Assembly (NCBI RefSeq): GCF_003111685.1
Contig: NZ_CP022190.1
Span: forward strand, 954,001-1,018,000
Reading direction: 5' to 3'
Origin: Alloyangia pacifica
GTDB lineage: Bacteria > Pseudomonadota > Alphaproteobacteria > Rhodobacterales > Rhodobacteraceae
Length of the DNA stretch: 64,000 bases
Part shown: piece after piece, positions 46,847-56,833 of the stretch
How the letters are laid out: each line of letters starts with the position of its first letter
Numbering within the stretch: position 1 is the stretch's first letter
The notes under the pieces: model-generated
Database searches by the model: none
The model's input: the letters and a program-made list of their open reading frames with translations, nothing else
Told to the model about the DNA's origin: nothing
Program-made: the position numbers and the translations under genes

Positions 46847-47851
46847 TCAGCGCCGGACGGCGGTGCTTCCGCGCCGCCGTCCCGGTTGCGGACGGGCCCG
46901 TGCCCGCTCGCGCAGGAAGACCACAAGCCCCGCCCCGACGATCAGCGCGCAGCCGATCCAGGTCGCGGGAACCGGCCATTCGCCGAACATCGCCCAGCCC
47001 CAGAAGATCGCCAGCGGCAGCCCGACGTATTCGAAGGGCGCGATGACCGCCGCGTCGGCCATCCGGTAGGAGGCACTCAGCGCGTAGCCGACAAAGCCCG
47101 AAATGCAGCCAAGCGTCAGAAAGACCAGCGCGTCGCTTGCGCTCGGCAGCACCCAGGGGCGCAGCAGGAAGCGGGCGGCCTCGCTCTCGAAGGCGTCCAT
47201 GTAGCGCCCGTCGCCCGCCACGAGGTAGAACCCCGCCGAGACCACAAGGAACATCAGCTGCAGGTGCACCGCCAGCGCCGAAGCCCGGGTGGTGACACCA
47301 AGCTTGCGCGTGAGCACCTGAAGAAGCGCATAGAGCAGCGCCGAGATCACCGGCAGCAACAGCACCAGCCGCGAGGCCTCGGCCCCCGCAGGCGCCTCTG
47401 CCCAGGGCTGCTGCATGACCACCACGCCAAGAAAACCGACAAACACCGCGCCGAGCCGCCACGGCCCCACCTTCTCGCCCAAGATTGGCACCGAGAGCAG
47501 CGTGATGAAGAGCGGCGCCACGAAGAAGAGGGCCGTCGCCTGCCCCAGCGGGATGATCGCCACCGAGGCGTAGAAGCTCATGTTGGCGAGCACCACCAGA
47601 ACACCGCGCGCCAGGTGCAGCAGCGGCGTATCGCTGCGCAGGAGTTTCCAGCCGCCCTCGAGCTTGAGCATGACGAGGATGATGCACAGGCCGACCGCCG
47701 CGCGCGTCGCGACGATCTGGTGCAGAGGATAGCCGCCCGAGAGCAGCTTGATCAGCATGTCGTTGATCGAGATCCCCGCAACGCCCGCGCAGATCAGCGC
47801 GATTCCAAGGCCGGGGCGGTGAAGGCTGGTGGGTGATGCGGCGAGTGTCAT
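46847..47851 (-). CDS. DMT-family exporter (two EamA domains)
   Basis: This 334-aa protein has ten predicted membrane spans in two EamA repeats and a basic C-terminal tail (ERARARPQPGRRRG). Family members export amino acids, amines or metabolites; the substrate is unknown. It ends 7 bp from the hemE stop on the opposite strand. The 235 bp upstream (47852-48086) hold a GCCCTT-TT-AAGGGC hairpin at 47909-47922 and no convincing gene. Confidence 0.85.
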   Translation of the reverse strand: MTLAASPTSLHRPGLGIALICAGVAGISINDMLIKLLSGGYPLHQIVATRAAVGLCIILVMLKLEGGWKLLRSDTPLLHLARGVLVVLANMSFYASVAIIPLGQATALFFVAPLFITLLSVPILGEKVGPWRLGAVFVGFLGVVVMQQPWAEAPAGAEASRLVLLLPVISALLYALLQVLTRKLGVTTRASALAVHLQLMFLVVSAGFYLVAGDGRYMDAFESEAARFLLRPWVLPSASDALVFLTLGCISGFVGYALSASYRMADAAVIAPFEYVGLPLAIFWGWAMFGEWPVPATWIGCALIVGAGLVVFLRERARARPQPGRRRGSTAVRR

Positions 47852-48086
47852 GACACGGCTCTAGCGCGGCCCGCGCGCAAGCGCCATATGCAACCTCGCA
47901 ACCCCAGTGCCCTTTTAAGGGCTTGGCGAATTGAGGACGTGGCACACCTCTTCGACAGGGTCTTGCCGCCGATCCTGACGGAAACAGGCAGCAGGCCTCC
48001 GCCGCACAGTCATCCCTGCGGTATCGCACGTTGCGCTTTGCGCTGGCGGACCTAGGTTTGCGCTCACATCACGCGGAGATCATCCC

Positions 48087-49019
48087 ATGCCCATGGTCGA
48101 GGTGGCACAGGTCACAAAGAAATACGACGGCGGTTTCGAGGCCCTGAAGGGCGTCGACCTGGCCATCGAGGAAGGCGAAATCCTCGCGCTCCTTGGCCCC
48201 AACGGCGCGGGCAAGACGACGCTGATCTCGATCATCTGCGGGCTGGTCACCCCCACCGGCGGGCACATCCGGGTCGGCGGGCACGACGTGATCACCGACT
48301 ACCGCGAGACGCGCAGGCTGGTCGGCCTGGTGCCCCAGGAAATCAACCTCGAACCCTTCGAGAAGGTGATCAATACCGTGCGCTTCTCACGCGGGCTCTT
48401 CGGGCTGAAGCGCGACGACGCGCTGATCGAGGACGTGCTCCGCCGCCTCTCGCTCTGGGACAAGAAGGACACGCCGATCCGAGCGCTCTCGGGCGGGATG
48501 AAACGCCGCGTGCTGATTGCCAAGGCGCTGGCGCATGAGCCCAGGGTGCTGTTCCTCGACGAACCCACCGCCGGCGTCGATGTCGAGCTGCGCCGGGACA
48601 TGTGGGAAATCGTCGCCGGTCTCAAGGCGCAGGGCACCACGATTATCCTGACCACCCATTACATCGAGGAAGCCGAAGCCATCGCCGACCGCATCGGGGT
48701 GATCAACCACGGCCGCATCCTGCTGGTCGAGGAAAAGCAGAGCCTGATGACACGGCTCGGCCGCAAAGAGCTGCGCATCTCGCTCGATGCGCCGCTCAGC
48801 GCCCTGCCGCCGGTGCTGCAAGGCCGCGGCCTCGATCTGGAGGAGCAAGGCGACATGCTGGTGCACAGCTACGACAGCACCGCCGAGCGCAGCGGGATCG
48901 CCCGGCTCATGGCCGATCTCGCCGCCGAGGGCATCGCCGTGCGCGACGTCTCGACGCGGCAGAGCTCGCTTGAGGAGATCTTCGTCAGCATGGTCCACAA
49001 AGAGGAGTCTGAGGCATGA
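48087..49019 (+). CDS. ABC-2 type exporter ATPase
   Basis: The 310-aa protein has Walker [15 protein letters not shown], signature [19 protein letters not shown], Walker [12 protein letters not shown] and H-loop TTHYIEEAE, typical of the NodI/CcmA-like drug and polysaccharide exporters. The C-terminal 80 residues are the usual accessory region. GGAGA precedes the start. Its stop overlaps the permease gene start in ATGA. Confidence 0.9.
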   Translation: MPMVEVAQVTKKYDGGFEALKGVDLAIEEGEILALLGPNGAGKTTLISIICGLVTPTGGHIRVGGHDVITDYRETRRLVGLVPQEINLEPFEKVINTVRFSRGLFGLKRDDALIEDVLRRLSLWDKKDTPIRALSGGMKRRVLIAKALAHEPRVLFLDEPTAGVDVELRRDMWEIVAGLKAQGTTIILTTHYIEEAEAIADRIGVINHGRILLVEEKQSLMTRLGRKELRISLDAPLSALPPVLQGRGLDLEEQGDMLVHSYDSTAERSGIARLMADLAAEGIAVRDVSTRQSSLEEIFVSMVHKEESEA

Positions 49020-49777
49020 ACCTCTATGGTGTCTGGGCCATCTACCGCTACGAGATGACCCGCTTCTTCCGCACGCTGCTGCAGAGCTTCATCTCGCCGG
49101 TGATCTCGACGTCTCTCTATTTCGTGGTCTTCGGCGCCGCCATCGGCTCGCGCATCGACGAGGTCGAAGGCGTCAGCTACGGCGCCTTCATCGTGCCCGG
49201 GCTGGTGATGCTCTCGGTCATCACCCAGGCGATTTCCAATGCCAGCTTCGGCATCTACTTTCCGAAGTTCATCGGCACGATCTACGAGCTGCTCTCGGCC
49301 CCGGTGAACTTTCTCGAGATCGTCATCGGGTATGTCGGGGCGGCGGCGACCAAGGCGCTGTTCATCGGCGTGGTGATCCTCGCCACGGCCAACCTTTTCG
49401 TCGATCTTCACGTGGCGCACCCGCTGGCCATGGTGGCCTTCCTGCTGCTCACCTGCATCAGCTTCTCGCTGCTCGGCTTCATCATCGGCATCTGGGCGGG
49501 CAACTTCGAGCAGCTGCAACTGGTGCCGCTGCTTGTGGTCACGCCCCTGATCTTCCTTGGGGGCAGCTTCTACTCGATCTCCATGCTCCCGCCGATCTGG
49601 CAGACGATCACGCTGTTCAACCCGGTGGTCTACCTTATTTCGGGCTTCCGTTGGGCCTTCTTCGAGACGGCCGACGTGCCGATTGGCCTGAGCCTGCTGG
49701 CCATCGCCGCCTTCACCGGGCTCTGTCTTGCGGTGATTTGGTGGATATTCCGCACCGGCTGGCGCCTGCGCAGCTGA
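49016..49777 (+). CDS. ABC-2 type exporter permease
   Basis: This 253-aa ABC-2 permease has six membrane spans and the family phrase [13 protein letters not shown] near the C-terminus. With the ATPase it forms an exporter of unknown substrate (NodJ/YadH-like). It is the last chromosomal gene before the mobile element. Confidence 0.88.
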   Translation: MNLYGVWAIYRYEMTRFFRTLLQSFISPVISTSLYFVVFGAAIGSRIDEVEGVSYGAFIVPGLVMLSVITQAISNASFGIYFPKFIGTIYELLSAPVNFLEIVIGYVGAAATKALFIGVVILATANLFVDLHVAHPLAMVAFLLLTCISFSLLGFIIGIWAGNFEQLQLVPLLVVTPLIFLGGSFYSISMLPPIWQTITLFNPVVYLISGFRWAFFETADVPIGLSLLAIAAFTGLCLAVIWWIFRTGWRLRS

Positions 49778-49990
49778 GCTCGGTCTTTGCGGCCCTCCAG
49801 GGCTTTTCCAGGTAAGCGCGCTCTCAAGCGCTGCTTGCCCGGGACGAACGCCTAACCTGCACCGCAAAGGCCGCACGCGTGTTGATTGTCGCAGTGTCGG
49901 GCCTTGAAGCACGGGCGGAAACAGGGCGCCAAAGCGCCCACACGACCTTCCGCTTCGAGAGGCTGGGGAGTTTCTACAGATCAAAAGATT
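49778..49990. other. Non-coding chromosomal flank left of the mobile element
   Basis: I see no gene in these 213 bp between the ABC-2 permease stop and the probable left att site. Base composition falls from the chromosomal GC-rich level toward the AT-richer composition of the mobile element at the right end of this stretch. Confidence 0.5.
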
Positions 49991-50000
49991 ATGGCGCACC
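49991..50000. repeat. Probable left attachment site (ATGGCGCACC)
   Basis: The decamer ATGGCGCACC here is identical to 55077-55086, which spans the 3' CCA end, the discriminator and the first acceptor-stem bases of the tRNA-Arg gene. It marks the junction where sequence character changes. Recombination between the copies would remove 5,086 bp and leave an intact tRNA next to the ABC-2 permease. Confidence 0.5.
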
Positions 50001-50119
50001 TAGGAGGAGAAAGTTCGAACACCTTATTCAATGTTCTCTTCCAATGGAATCAGGTGCTTAAGGCCCTCCTCACTTCCGCAGATGACCTCGAAGAAGGCGC
50101 CTGCGGGGTGGCCGGATGA
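49991..50119 (+). CDS. Possible 42-aa ORF overlapping the mobC start
   Basis: This frame (MAHLGGESSNTLFNVLFQWN at the start) stops in an ATGA overlap with the MobC gene, which otherwise lacks a ribosome site. Coupling is the main argument for it. The ATG falls inside the putative att core, so it may be the 3' remnant of a longer gene or no gene at all. Confidence 0.25.
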   Translation: MAHLGGESSNTLFNVLFQWNQVLKALLTSADDLEEGACGVAG

Positions 50120-50499
50120 CAAGCAAACGCCCTCCTTTCTCTCTACGACTGACCTTTGAGGAGCGCGCAAGGCTCGAAGAGCTTGCCGGAAGCGAACCGC
50201 TTGGCTCGTACATCAAGCGCAAGGTTTTCGATGGCAAAGGCGGCGGCGGGCGGCGTGGCCGCTCCCGCAAGCGCCGTCCGATCAAGGACGAACAAAAGCT
50301 CGCCCAGGTGCTCGCGATGCTCGGCAAGTCCAAGCTCGCGAACAACCTAAATCAACTCGCCGAGGCTGCGAACATCGGCACGCTGCCGATGATGCCGGAT
50401 ACGGAACGCGATATCCGCCGCGCCTGTGCGGACATCGCACTGATGCGCCGCGAACTGCTGCGGGCGCTCGGACACCGAACGGACAGTGAGCCGTCATGA
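50116..50499 (+). CDS. MobC-like relaxosome accessory protein
   Basis: The 127-aa protein has an N-terminal ribbon-helix-helix-like segment (FSLRLTFEERARLEELAG, then LGSYIKRKVF), a basic glycine/arginine stretch and the MobC motif LAQVLAMLGKSKLANNLNQL. Such proteins help the relaxase open DNA at oriT. Its stop overlaps the relaxase start (ATGA). An oriT would be expected in 49990-50115, but I cannot point to a nick site. Confidence 0.8.
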   Translation: MTSKRPPFSLRLTFEERARLEELAGSEPLGSYIKRKVFDGKGGGGRRGRSRKRRPIKDEQKLAQVLAMLGKSKLANNLNQLAEAANIGTLPMMPDTERDIRRACADIALMRRELLRALGHRTDSEPS

Positions 50500-51950
50500 T
50501 CTTGAAAGGCTCACAGCGCGGAAGTGCAAAACAGCTCGGGCTTCATCTGCTGAAGACCGAAGAAAATGAGCACGTCGAACTGCATGAGATACGAGGCTTC
50601 GTCGCCGAAGATGTCATCGGCGCTCTTCGCGAGGCGGAAGCCACAGCGAAAGGCACGAAGTGCAGCCAGTATCTCTTCTCAGTCTCTTTGAACCCGCCCG
50701 AAACGGAAAATGTCCGCGTTGAGACCTTCGAAACGGCCCTCTCGGCCATTGAAGAAAAGAACGGTCTTACCGGCCAGCCGCGCATCGTGATCTTCCATGA
50801 AAAGGAAGGGCGTCGGCACTGCCATGCCGTTTGGAGCCGGATCGATGCCGAGACCATGACGGCCAAGCCGATGTCGTTTTACAAGAACAAGCTGCGGGAG
50901 GTCTCGCGTCAGCTCTACCTCGAAAACGGCTGGCAGATGCCGCGCGGCCTGATCGATCCGAAAGACCGCGATCCGCGCAACTTCTCTCTGGATGAATGGC
51001 AGCAAGCCAGACGCATGGGTCGTCATGCCGGAGACCTGAAAGAGATGATCCAAGAAGCCTGGGCGACGTCTGACTCCGGTCGCACTTTCGCCCATGCGCT
51101 CGAAGAGCGTGGGCTCTATCTCGCCAAAGGGGATCGGCGCGGGCATGTCGCTGTCACCTTCGAGGGCGAAGTCATCTCCATCGCGCGTGCGACGGGGATC
51201 AAGGCGAAGGACTTGAAATCCCGGGTCGGCGACCCGGCAGACTTGCGAAGCGTCGAAGACACAAGAAAGCGGATCGGCGAAGACATCCTGCCGCGCATCA
51301 AATCGCACATGGACGAGGCTCGCACCTCCGCTGCCGCCGACAAGGAGCTGCTGGAAGAGCGCCGCCTTGCGATGGCGCGCAGCCATGCGCATGAGCGCAT
51401 GAAGCTCGATCTCGGTCAGAAAGCGCGGGCCGAGCAAGAGGCACGTAATCGCGCCGAGCGTTTCCGCAAAGGCTTTGGCGGGCTTTGGGATCGCCTTAGC
51501 GGCCAGCGCGCAAAGCTGGAAAAGCAGAATGAAATCGAAGCCCTTTGGGCGTTGCGGCGCGATCAGGAACAGCGGCAAGCCATGATCGCGGTACAGCTTC
51601 AGGAACGCCACGCCCTCCAGTTCGAAATCAGAGCGATGCGATCACGGCACGCTCAAGCCTTGCGTGACTTGCACTTCGATGCGGCTAACTATCGTCTGAT
51701 GAAGCGTGGACAGGAACCAAGGGCAATGCCCTCCTTCGAACATGCCAAGCCAAGAACGCCACCTGTTCAGCCGCAGCCCGCACCAAGGAAGCCGGACGTT
51801 CAAAAGGACATCAACGCGGAACGTCTCGACGACTTGCGCGCACGGTCATCGACGCCTTCCCGGCCCCAGGATCGCACCGAAGAGCGGTTGCGGCGCCTTC
51901 GCCAAAACAAGCGCACTTCCGAAGACAGAGGTCCGGAGCCTGAGCGATAG
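50496..51950 (+). CDS. Relaxase / mobilization nuclease
   Basis: This 484-aa protein has an N-terminal relaxase domain (about 1-150) with the histidine triad motif HEKEGRRHCHAVWSRID that binds the metal; it begins MILKGSQRGSAKQLGLHLL as in VirD2/MobA-like relaxases of Alphaproteobacteria. The rest is a long charged, largely helical tail ending in a Pro/Arg-rich region. It would nick oriT and lead the strand to a helper's conjugation pore; no mating-pair genes are present, so the element is mobilizable only. Confidence 0.85.
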   Translation: MILKGSQRGSAKQLGLHLLKTEENEHVELHEIRGFVAEDVIGALREAEATAKGTKCSQYLFSVSLNPPETENVRVETFETALSAIEEKNGLTGQPRIVIFHEKEGRRHCHAVWSRIDAETMTAKPMSFYKNKLREVSRQLYLENGWQMPRGLIDPKDRDPRNFSLDEWQQARRMGRHAGDLKEMIQEAWATSDSGRTFAHALEERGLYLAKGDRRGHVAVTFEGEVISIARATGIKAKDLKSRVGDPADLRSVEDTRKRIGEDILPRIKSHMDEARTSAAADKELLEERRLAMARSHAHERMKLDLGQKARAEQEARNRAERFRKGFGGLWDRLSGQRAKLEKQNEIEALWALRRDQEQRQAMIAVQLQERHALQFEIRAMRSRHAQALRDLHFDAANYRLMKRGQEPRAMPSFEHAKPRTPPVQPQPAPRKPDVQKDINAERLDDLRARSSTPSRPQDRTEERLRRLRQNKRTSEDRGPEPER

Positions 51951-51956
51951 TGTTAA

Positions 51957-52551
51957 CTAAGGGGCAGTTTTTCCAATCGCAATCCAGCGTGCCCCATCGC
52001 AGAACTGAAGAACACTGTGAGTAGTGTTGTACATCACATCACCTTCCATTCCATAGGGATTTGCGCAGCGCGGCGCAGGTCCTTTGCGCACGCAGCGAAC
52101 CTTATAGGCATTTTGCTTTGGCCCCCCGCCAAATGCACATGTATCCATTCTAATATATCTAGCGTTCGTCGCATTGGATTCAGACGATGACCAATAGATA
52201 TTTTCTGGATAGCCGCTAACAACTAGACCAGGAATGCTATTTCCCGAGGTACAAATTGTTGCTAGCTCTGATCGAGCTGGCAAATACCAATCATCAGCGC
52301 CATGCGACTCTAGATCATAGCAATATTGAGCGGCCACATGCACTTGAAACCCAGCCAAGCCGCTGTCCGCGTCCACAGTAGTAATAACTTTAGTATTATC
52401 TAGTCCTGTCACCAAGTCTGTCGCAGAAGTGACTGCATAATTGGCGCTATTGCCGCTGTTCAATAAGCGATTACCTAGATCTTGTGGCATTGCAAACATT
52501 TCAACATTACCGTCCGAGCTTAGACCAACATAAACCGTCCCATCGTCACAT
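51957..52551 (-). pseudogene. 5'-truncated lectin-fold (DUF1566/Lcl-like) cargo gene
   Basis: The frame is open from the IS edge at 52551 to the stop at 51957. It shows a DUF1566/Lcl-type C-type lectin-like domain: DDWYLPARSELATIC, IYWSSSESNATNARYIRM and YKVRCVRKG, then a tail NPYGMEGDVMYN-LQFCDGARWIAIG. The first in-frame ATG is at 52499, but sequence of the same protein (VYVGLSSDGNVEMF) continues upstream to the IS, so the N-terminus is lost. It is clearly AT-richer than the surrounding chromosome. Such domains occur in surface and phage-tail-like proteins. Confidence 0.65.
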
Positions 52552-53600
52552 GGCGCTGTTGCACAAATCAGATGATTACCGCAGTTCCCCTTTCCCCGGA
52601 CACACTTATCCCAGGGCCACGGTGACCGGGATGCCGAGGGCAGTGAAGCGGTTCATCACCGCCGCACAGAGCTGAACTTCGGCAACCTGGCGGTCGAAGT
52701 CGCGGGACATCAGCTTCTGTCCGAGTAGCTTTACGCAGTTCATTTTCGTCTCCACCCTGCTACGTCGGTGGTAGCCGCTCCAGTTCCGCCACAGCGCCCG
52801 GCCAAGATGCTTTGACGTCCGCAGTATCTCGTTGCGCGCTCGGGCTCCTGCCGTGTCCGGCTTCCAGGGTCTCGCGTTGCGGCGGGGCGGAATGATTGCT
52901 GCCGCACCGCGGTCAGCGATGGCGTCGTGGCAGGCGCGCGTGTCGTAGGCACCGTCTGCTGTAACGGTGGCGATCTCCTGATCCGGGGGCAGCTGGGCAA
53001 GCAGGTCCGGCAGCATCGGCGCGTCGCCGACATTGCTGGAGGTGACCTCGACCGCCCGGATCTCCAGCGTTTCCTCATCGATCCCGAGGTGGAGCTTGCG
53101 CCAGACCCTTCGTTTCGAGCCGCCATGCTTGCGCGTGTGCCACTCGCCTTCGCCTTCCACCTTGATGCCGGTGCTGTCCACGAGCAGATGCAGCGGCCCC
53201 TTGGAACCGCGATACGGGATCGTCACGCTCAAAGTCTTCTGGCGACGTGACAGAGTGCTGAAGTCCGGCACGGACCAGCCGAGCCCGGACAGTTCGAGCA
53301 GGCTCGCCACGAAACCGGTCGCTTGGCGGAGCGGCAGCCCGAGGAGTGTCTTGAGGGTGAGGCAGGCCTGGATCGCAGCGTCGCTATAGGCCTGCTGACG
53401 GCCGCGACGCCCCGACGGAATGGCTTCCCAATGCATCGAGGGATCGAACCAAACGGTCAGTGATCCGCGCTGCCTCAGCGCCTGATTGTAGCTTTGCCAG
53501 TTGGTGGTCTTGTAGGTCGTCTTCGGAGGTCTGCTCATACCTTCCGGCTACTACATTGGATTCACGAGGTGAATCCCTCGCCCCTTTGTGCAACAACGCC
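52552..53600. mobile_element. IS5-family (IS903-group-like) insertion sequence
   Basis: The element is 1,049 bp, bounded by GGCGCTGTTGCACAAA on the left and the inverted TTTGTGCAACAACGCC on the right, with one mismatch in 16. It carries a single DDE transposase on the minus strand. The nine bases outside each end differ (TCGTCACAT and ACTGGGCCG), so there is no target duplication, and each end cuts into a different truncated gene. Confidence 0.85.
52606..53538 (-). CDS. IS5-family DDE transposase
   Basis: The protein is 310 aa and complete. The DDE residues are in LLVDSTGIKVEGEGEW, VTADGAYDTRACHDAI and RRSRVETKMNCVKLLG. The N-terminal part (NWQSYNQALRQRGSLTVWFD) is typical of the IS903/ISL-like group of IS5. 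It fills most of the insertion sequence, and no frameshift is visible. Confidence 0.92.
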   Translation of the reverse strand: MSRPPKTTYKTTNWQSYNQALRQRGSLTVWFDPSMHWEAIPSGRRGRQQAYSDAAIQACLTLKTLLGLPLRQATGFVASLLELSGLGWSVPDFSTLSRRQKTLSVTIPYRGSKGPLHLLVDSTGIKVEGEGEWHTRKHGGSKRRVWRKLHLGIDEETLEIRAVEVTSSNVGDAPMLPDLLAQLPPDQEIATVTADGAYDTRACHDAIADRGAAAIIPPRRNARPWKPDTAGARARNEILRTSKHLGRALWRNWSGYHRRSRVETKMNCVKLLGQKLMSRDFDRQVAEVQLCAAVMNRFTALGIPVTVALG

Positions 53601-54502
53601 ACTGGGCCGGGACAGCAGCCTTCCATCTCAGCCCCGTGGTCGACAGGCTGACCGAGCATCTCAAGTCATCCGGCAAGCTCTTCATGGACGAGACTACGGC
53701 CCCGGTCCTCGACCCGGGCCGTGGCCGAACCAAGACCGGCTACCTCTGGGCCCTGGCGCGTGATGATCGCGGTTGGGGCGGAGAGGACCCGCCCGGCGTA
53801 GTCTTCACCTACCATCCCAGTCGCGCGGGGGCGCACGCGGAACAAATCCTGCAGGGCTTCGACGGCATCCTGCAATTGGACGGCTATACCGGCTATGACC
53901 GCCTCACACGCCCCTCCCGCAAGGGCGGCGCGCCGATCACGGTTGCGCATTGTTGGGCCCATGCGCGTCGCAAGCTGAAGGAAGTCTTCGACCGCGACGG
54001 CTCGGAAATCGCTGCCGAGGGACTACGCCGGATCGCCGAGCTCTATCGCATCGAGGCCGAGATCCGCAGCATGGGGCCTGGCCAGCGCCTGTCGGCCCGC
54101 CAAGCCCGCAGCGCGCCCCTCGTCGCCGAGTTCGGCGACTGGCTGCAGGCACAGCGCCTGCGGATCTCAGCCAAGTCGCGCCTCGGAGAGAAGCTGACCT
54201 ACATCCATCGCCAGTGGGCCGGTGTGCAGACCTTCCTGCATGGCGGCCGCGTCGAGATCGACTCCAATTCCATCGAGAACTTGATCCGTCCGATTGCCCT
54301 GACGCGAAAGAATGCGCTCTTCGCCGGACATGACGAGGGCGGCCGCACTTGGGCCCGCATCGCTTCCCTAATCGCCACCGCGAAGATCAACGGCGTGGAA
54401 CCCTTCGCCTATTTGAAGGCGACCCTCGAAGCCATCGCCGCCGGTCACCCCGCCAGCAGGATCGACGAGCTCCTGCCATGGAACTTCAACCCGTCACGCT
54501 GA
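53601..54502 (+). pseudogene. IS66-family transposase (TnpC), N-terminus missing
   Basis: The remaining ~300 residues are the C-terminal half of an IS66 TnpC: LFMDETTAPVLDPGRGRTKT, GILQLDGYTGYDRL, VAHCWAHARRKLKEVF and SNSIENLIRPIALTRKNALF with the catalytic region. The N-terminal part was removed by the IS903-type element at 53600. TnpA and TnpB genes are absent, so it cannot move by itself. Confidence 0.85.
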
Positions 54503-54530
54503 TCACGCGTGCTGCGGTGACAGCGCTTAC
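53601..54530 (+). mobile_element. IS66 remnant with intact right end
   Basis: The fragment runs from the IS903-type element to CGCTTAC at 54530, which is the inverted complement of the conserved IS66 terminus GTAAGCG. To its right the reading frame of a serine recombinase begins at once, so the IS66 copy had inserted into that gene. The left end and the rest of the recombinase are lost. Confidence 0.65.
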
Positions 54531-55077
54531 GATTGTTCAGAGAAAGGCAAGTCCATCCGACGCGAGGTCGTCGAACAAGAGTTTGAGGCGTTGCTCAAAT
54601 CGCTGAAGCCAACCGAAGAACTCTTCGGGTTCGCCACTGCCCTCTTTCGGGACCTTTGGGAGCAGCGTGAACACGCGATGAAAGAGCAGAGCAAGTCGAT
54701 GAAGGCCGAGTTGTCGCAGTTCGAACGCAAGATCGAACAGCTCGTGGATCGCCTCGTCGAAGCGAACAGCGATTCCGTTGTTCGTGCTTACGAAAAGAGG
54801 ATCGGAGACCTTGAGACGGATCGCATGGTTATCCGTGAGCGGCTCGACAAATGCGGGACTCCGCTTGCCACCTACGAGGATACGTTCGAACACTCGATGA
54901 CATTCCTGTCAAACCCCTGGAAAATATGGGAAAATGGCGGCATCGAACACCGTCAAACGGTCCTGAAACTGGCATTTGCAGACCGTCTAGCTTATGAGCG
55001 AGAAAACGGTTTTCGAACACCAGAAATTTCATTGCCTTTCAAAGCTTTAGAGGAAATCTGTAGCGGGAAAATGGAGA

Positions 55078-55154
<77 letters not shown>

Positions 55155-55457
55155 CTAGGGCGGGTCTTACGGCAAAGCGAAACGCTCCGCAATCGCAAAT
55201 CCGGCGTGCCGCGGCGTTCTTTGCGACGAAGTTTCCTCGGCGCCTGCCCCAAGGACGCACGTGTTTTCCGAGCCTTGTGAGGACGGGTCACGCGCGGCCA
55301 CGCGCGCAGGGTCCTTGGCTTTGCACATGCGCGCGCCGTGACCTGTGCTGTCTCATGGCCGCACCTCCTCCGTCGCCGAACCGGGGCTCGCGCGATCGGA
55401 CCTTGGTTTACATAAAGCCCCGCCGCCGCGCGAATTTGCCTGTCCCGCGAGCGGCAC
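55155..55457. other. Non-coding region between tRNA-Arg and the amidase gene
   Basis: These 303 bp should include the tRNA promoter (minus strand, just right of 55154). The tail of the antisense recombinase frame crosses its first half. I see no convincing gene; the TTGGTTTACATAA patch near 55404 is the only A/T-rich spot. Confidence 0.5.
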
Positions 55458-56684
55458 CTACTTCCGGCGCAGTCGCGACAGCGCCTCATCCTCGATTTCC
55501 CAGGCGGCAATGCCGTCACGGATGCCCGCTGCCATCGAGGCGCGCCAGGCGCGGTCCTGCAGGTGCCGCAGGTCCTCCTCGGTCGACAGGAATCCGACCT
55601 CGATCAGGGCCGAGGGAATGTCGGCGGCCTTGAGCACCGAGAATCCCGCCTGCCGCTGCGGGCGCTTGTGCACCTGTCCCACCGCGTTGCGGATCCCGGC
55701 GACCAGATGCGCCGCCAGCGCCTTGCCGCGCGGGGCGTTCTCGAGACGGGCAAGGTCCATCAGAACATTCGCCACCCGGTCGTCCGAGCCCGAAAGGTCG
55801 AGCCCCGCGAGGATGTCGTCCCGGTCGTGGCGCTCGGCGAGCGCCGCCGACGCGGCGTCTGAGGCGGCGTCGGCAAGCGTGTAGACCGTGGCACCATGGG
55901 CCACGCCCTGCTCGATCGCATCGGCATGCAACGACAGGAAAAGATCGGCGCTGGCGTCATGCGCCAGGGCCACCCGCCCCTCGAGCGAGACGAAGACATC
56001 CGCGTCGCGGGTCATCAGCACCTCGTAGCCTGCGCGACGCAGCACGTCGCGCAGGTCGCGCGCGAAGATGAGCATGAGGTCGGCCTCGTTGTGCCCGTCG
56101 CGCTGCGCGCCCGGATCGATGCCCCCGTGCCCCGGGTCGAGAACGATGCGCAGCGGCGCGCCCTCTGCGCGGCGCGGGGCGGCCTTGGCACGCGGCTCGG
56201 GCAGGTCCCAACGCGGATCGCGGGGCAGGCCGGAGCGGGAGGCCATCGCCTCCGCGCTGGTGGGGGCGAGACGCAGGGCGAGAGCGGCCCCGCCGGTCTC
56301 CTCGGAGACCTTCATCTCGGCGCGATCAAGGCGCATCGGCCCGGCAAGCTCGGCCACAAGCCGCGACCAGCCAGAGCGGAAGGGGCCCATGTGCAGGGAC
56401 TTGACCGCCGCGGAGCGGTTCATGGCCTCGGGGTCGGCGCCGGTCCAATCCACCTCGCGGAAGTCGAGCACCAGCCGCGGCGGATCGATCAGGGTGAAGG
56501 CACGCCAGGGCACGCCCTGGCTGATCGAAAGCGTCAACTCCGCGCCCCTGCCCCAGCCGGCATCGGCTGCGGCACCTTCGATGAAGCGCGCCTGCCCGCC
56601 AAGCGCGAGATTCTGCGCTTGCGCGCCGGCGCCAAGCAGGGCGCAGAGCGCCGCTGCCGTGATGATCCGGAATAAACTGCCCAT
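55458..56684 (-). CDS. N-acetylmuramoyl-L-alanine amidase (AmiC-like)
   Basis: This 408-aa exported protein has a signal peptide (MGSLFRIITAAALCALLGAG, cleavage after QAQ), an AMIN domain (about 30-125) for septal peptidoglycan, and a C-terminal Amidase_3 domain (about 180-395). Zinc and catalytic residues are visible in LDPGHGGIDPG, HNEADLML, FLSLHADA and SALIEVGFLST. It cleaves the peptide stem from glycan during cell division. Start 56684 places the signal peptide at the N-terminus. Confidence 0.92.
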   Translation of the reverse strand: MGSLFRIITAAALCALLGAGAQAQNLALGGQARFIEGAAADAGWGRGAELTLSISQGVPWRAFTLIDPPRLVLDFREVDWTGADPEAMNRSAAVKSLHMGPFRSGWSRLVAELAGPMRLDRAEMKVSEETGGAALALRLAPTSAEAMASRSGLPRDPRWDLPEPRAKAAPRRAEGAPLRIVLDPGHGGIDPGAQRDGHNEADLMLIFARDLRDVLRRAGYEVLMTRDADVFVSLEGRVALAHDASADLFLSLHADAIEQGVAHGATVYTLADAASDAASAALAERHDRDDILAGLDLSGSDDRVANVLMDLARLENAPRGKALAAHLVAGIRNAVGQVHKRPQRQAGFSVLKAADIPSALIEVGFLSTEEDLRHLQDRAWRASMAAGIRDGIAAWEIEDEALSRLRRK

Positions 56685-56833
56685 CTGCCTGTCTGTCTTC
56701 TTGTTGTTGGCAGGCACACTAGCAGCGCGGCAGCGGATTCGCACGTGGCATGGAGGGCACATGGGCACATGCCGACAGGCGCGCGCCCCGCCCCATGCAG
56801 GCGGTCACACGACCCGCGGGCATCATGAAGACG

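Noticed and set aside
47888..48055. Possible 55-aa ORF between the DMT and ABC genes
   Set aside because: It lacks a ribosome site, has an Arg/Pro-rich composition and no neighbouring context; the region is better read as intergenic.
49990..50115. oriT of the mobilizable element
   Set aside because: The position upstream of the MobC-like gene is right, but I could not identify a convincing inverted repeat plus nick sequence.
51957..52551. Diversity-generating retroelement target
   Set aside because: The lectin fold fits, but there is no reverse transcriptase and no template/variable repeat pair in the window.
52543..53609. Target-site duplication of the IS903-like element
   Set aside because: TCGTCACAT on the left and ACTGGGCCG on the right do not match.
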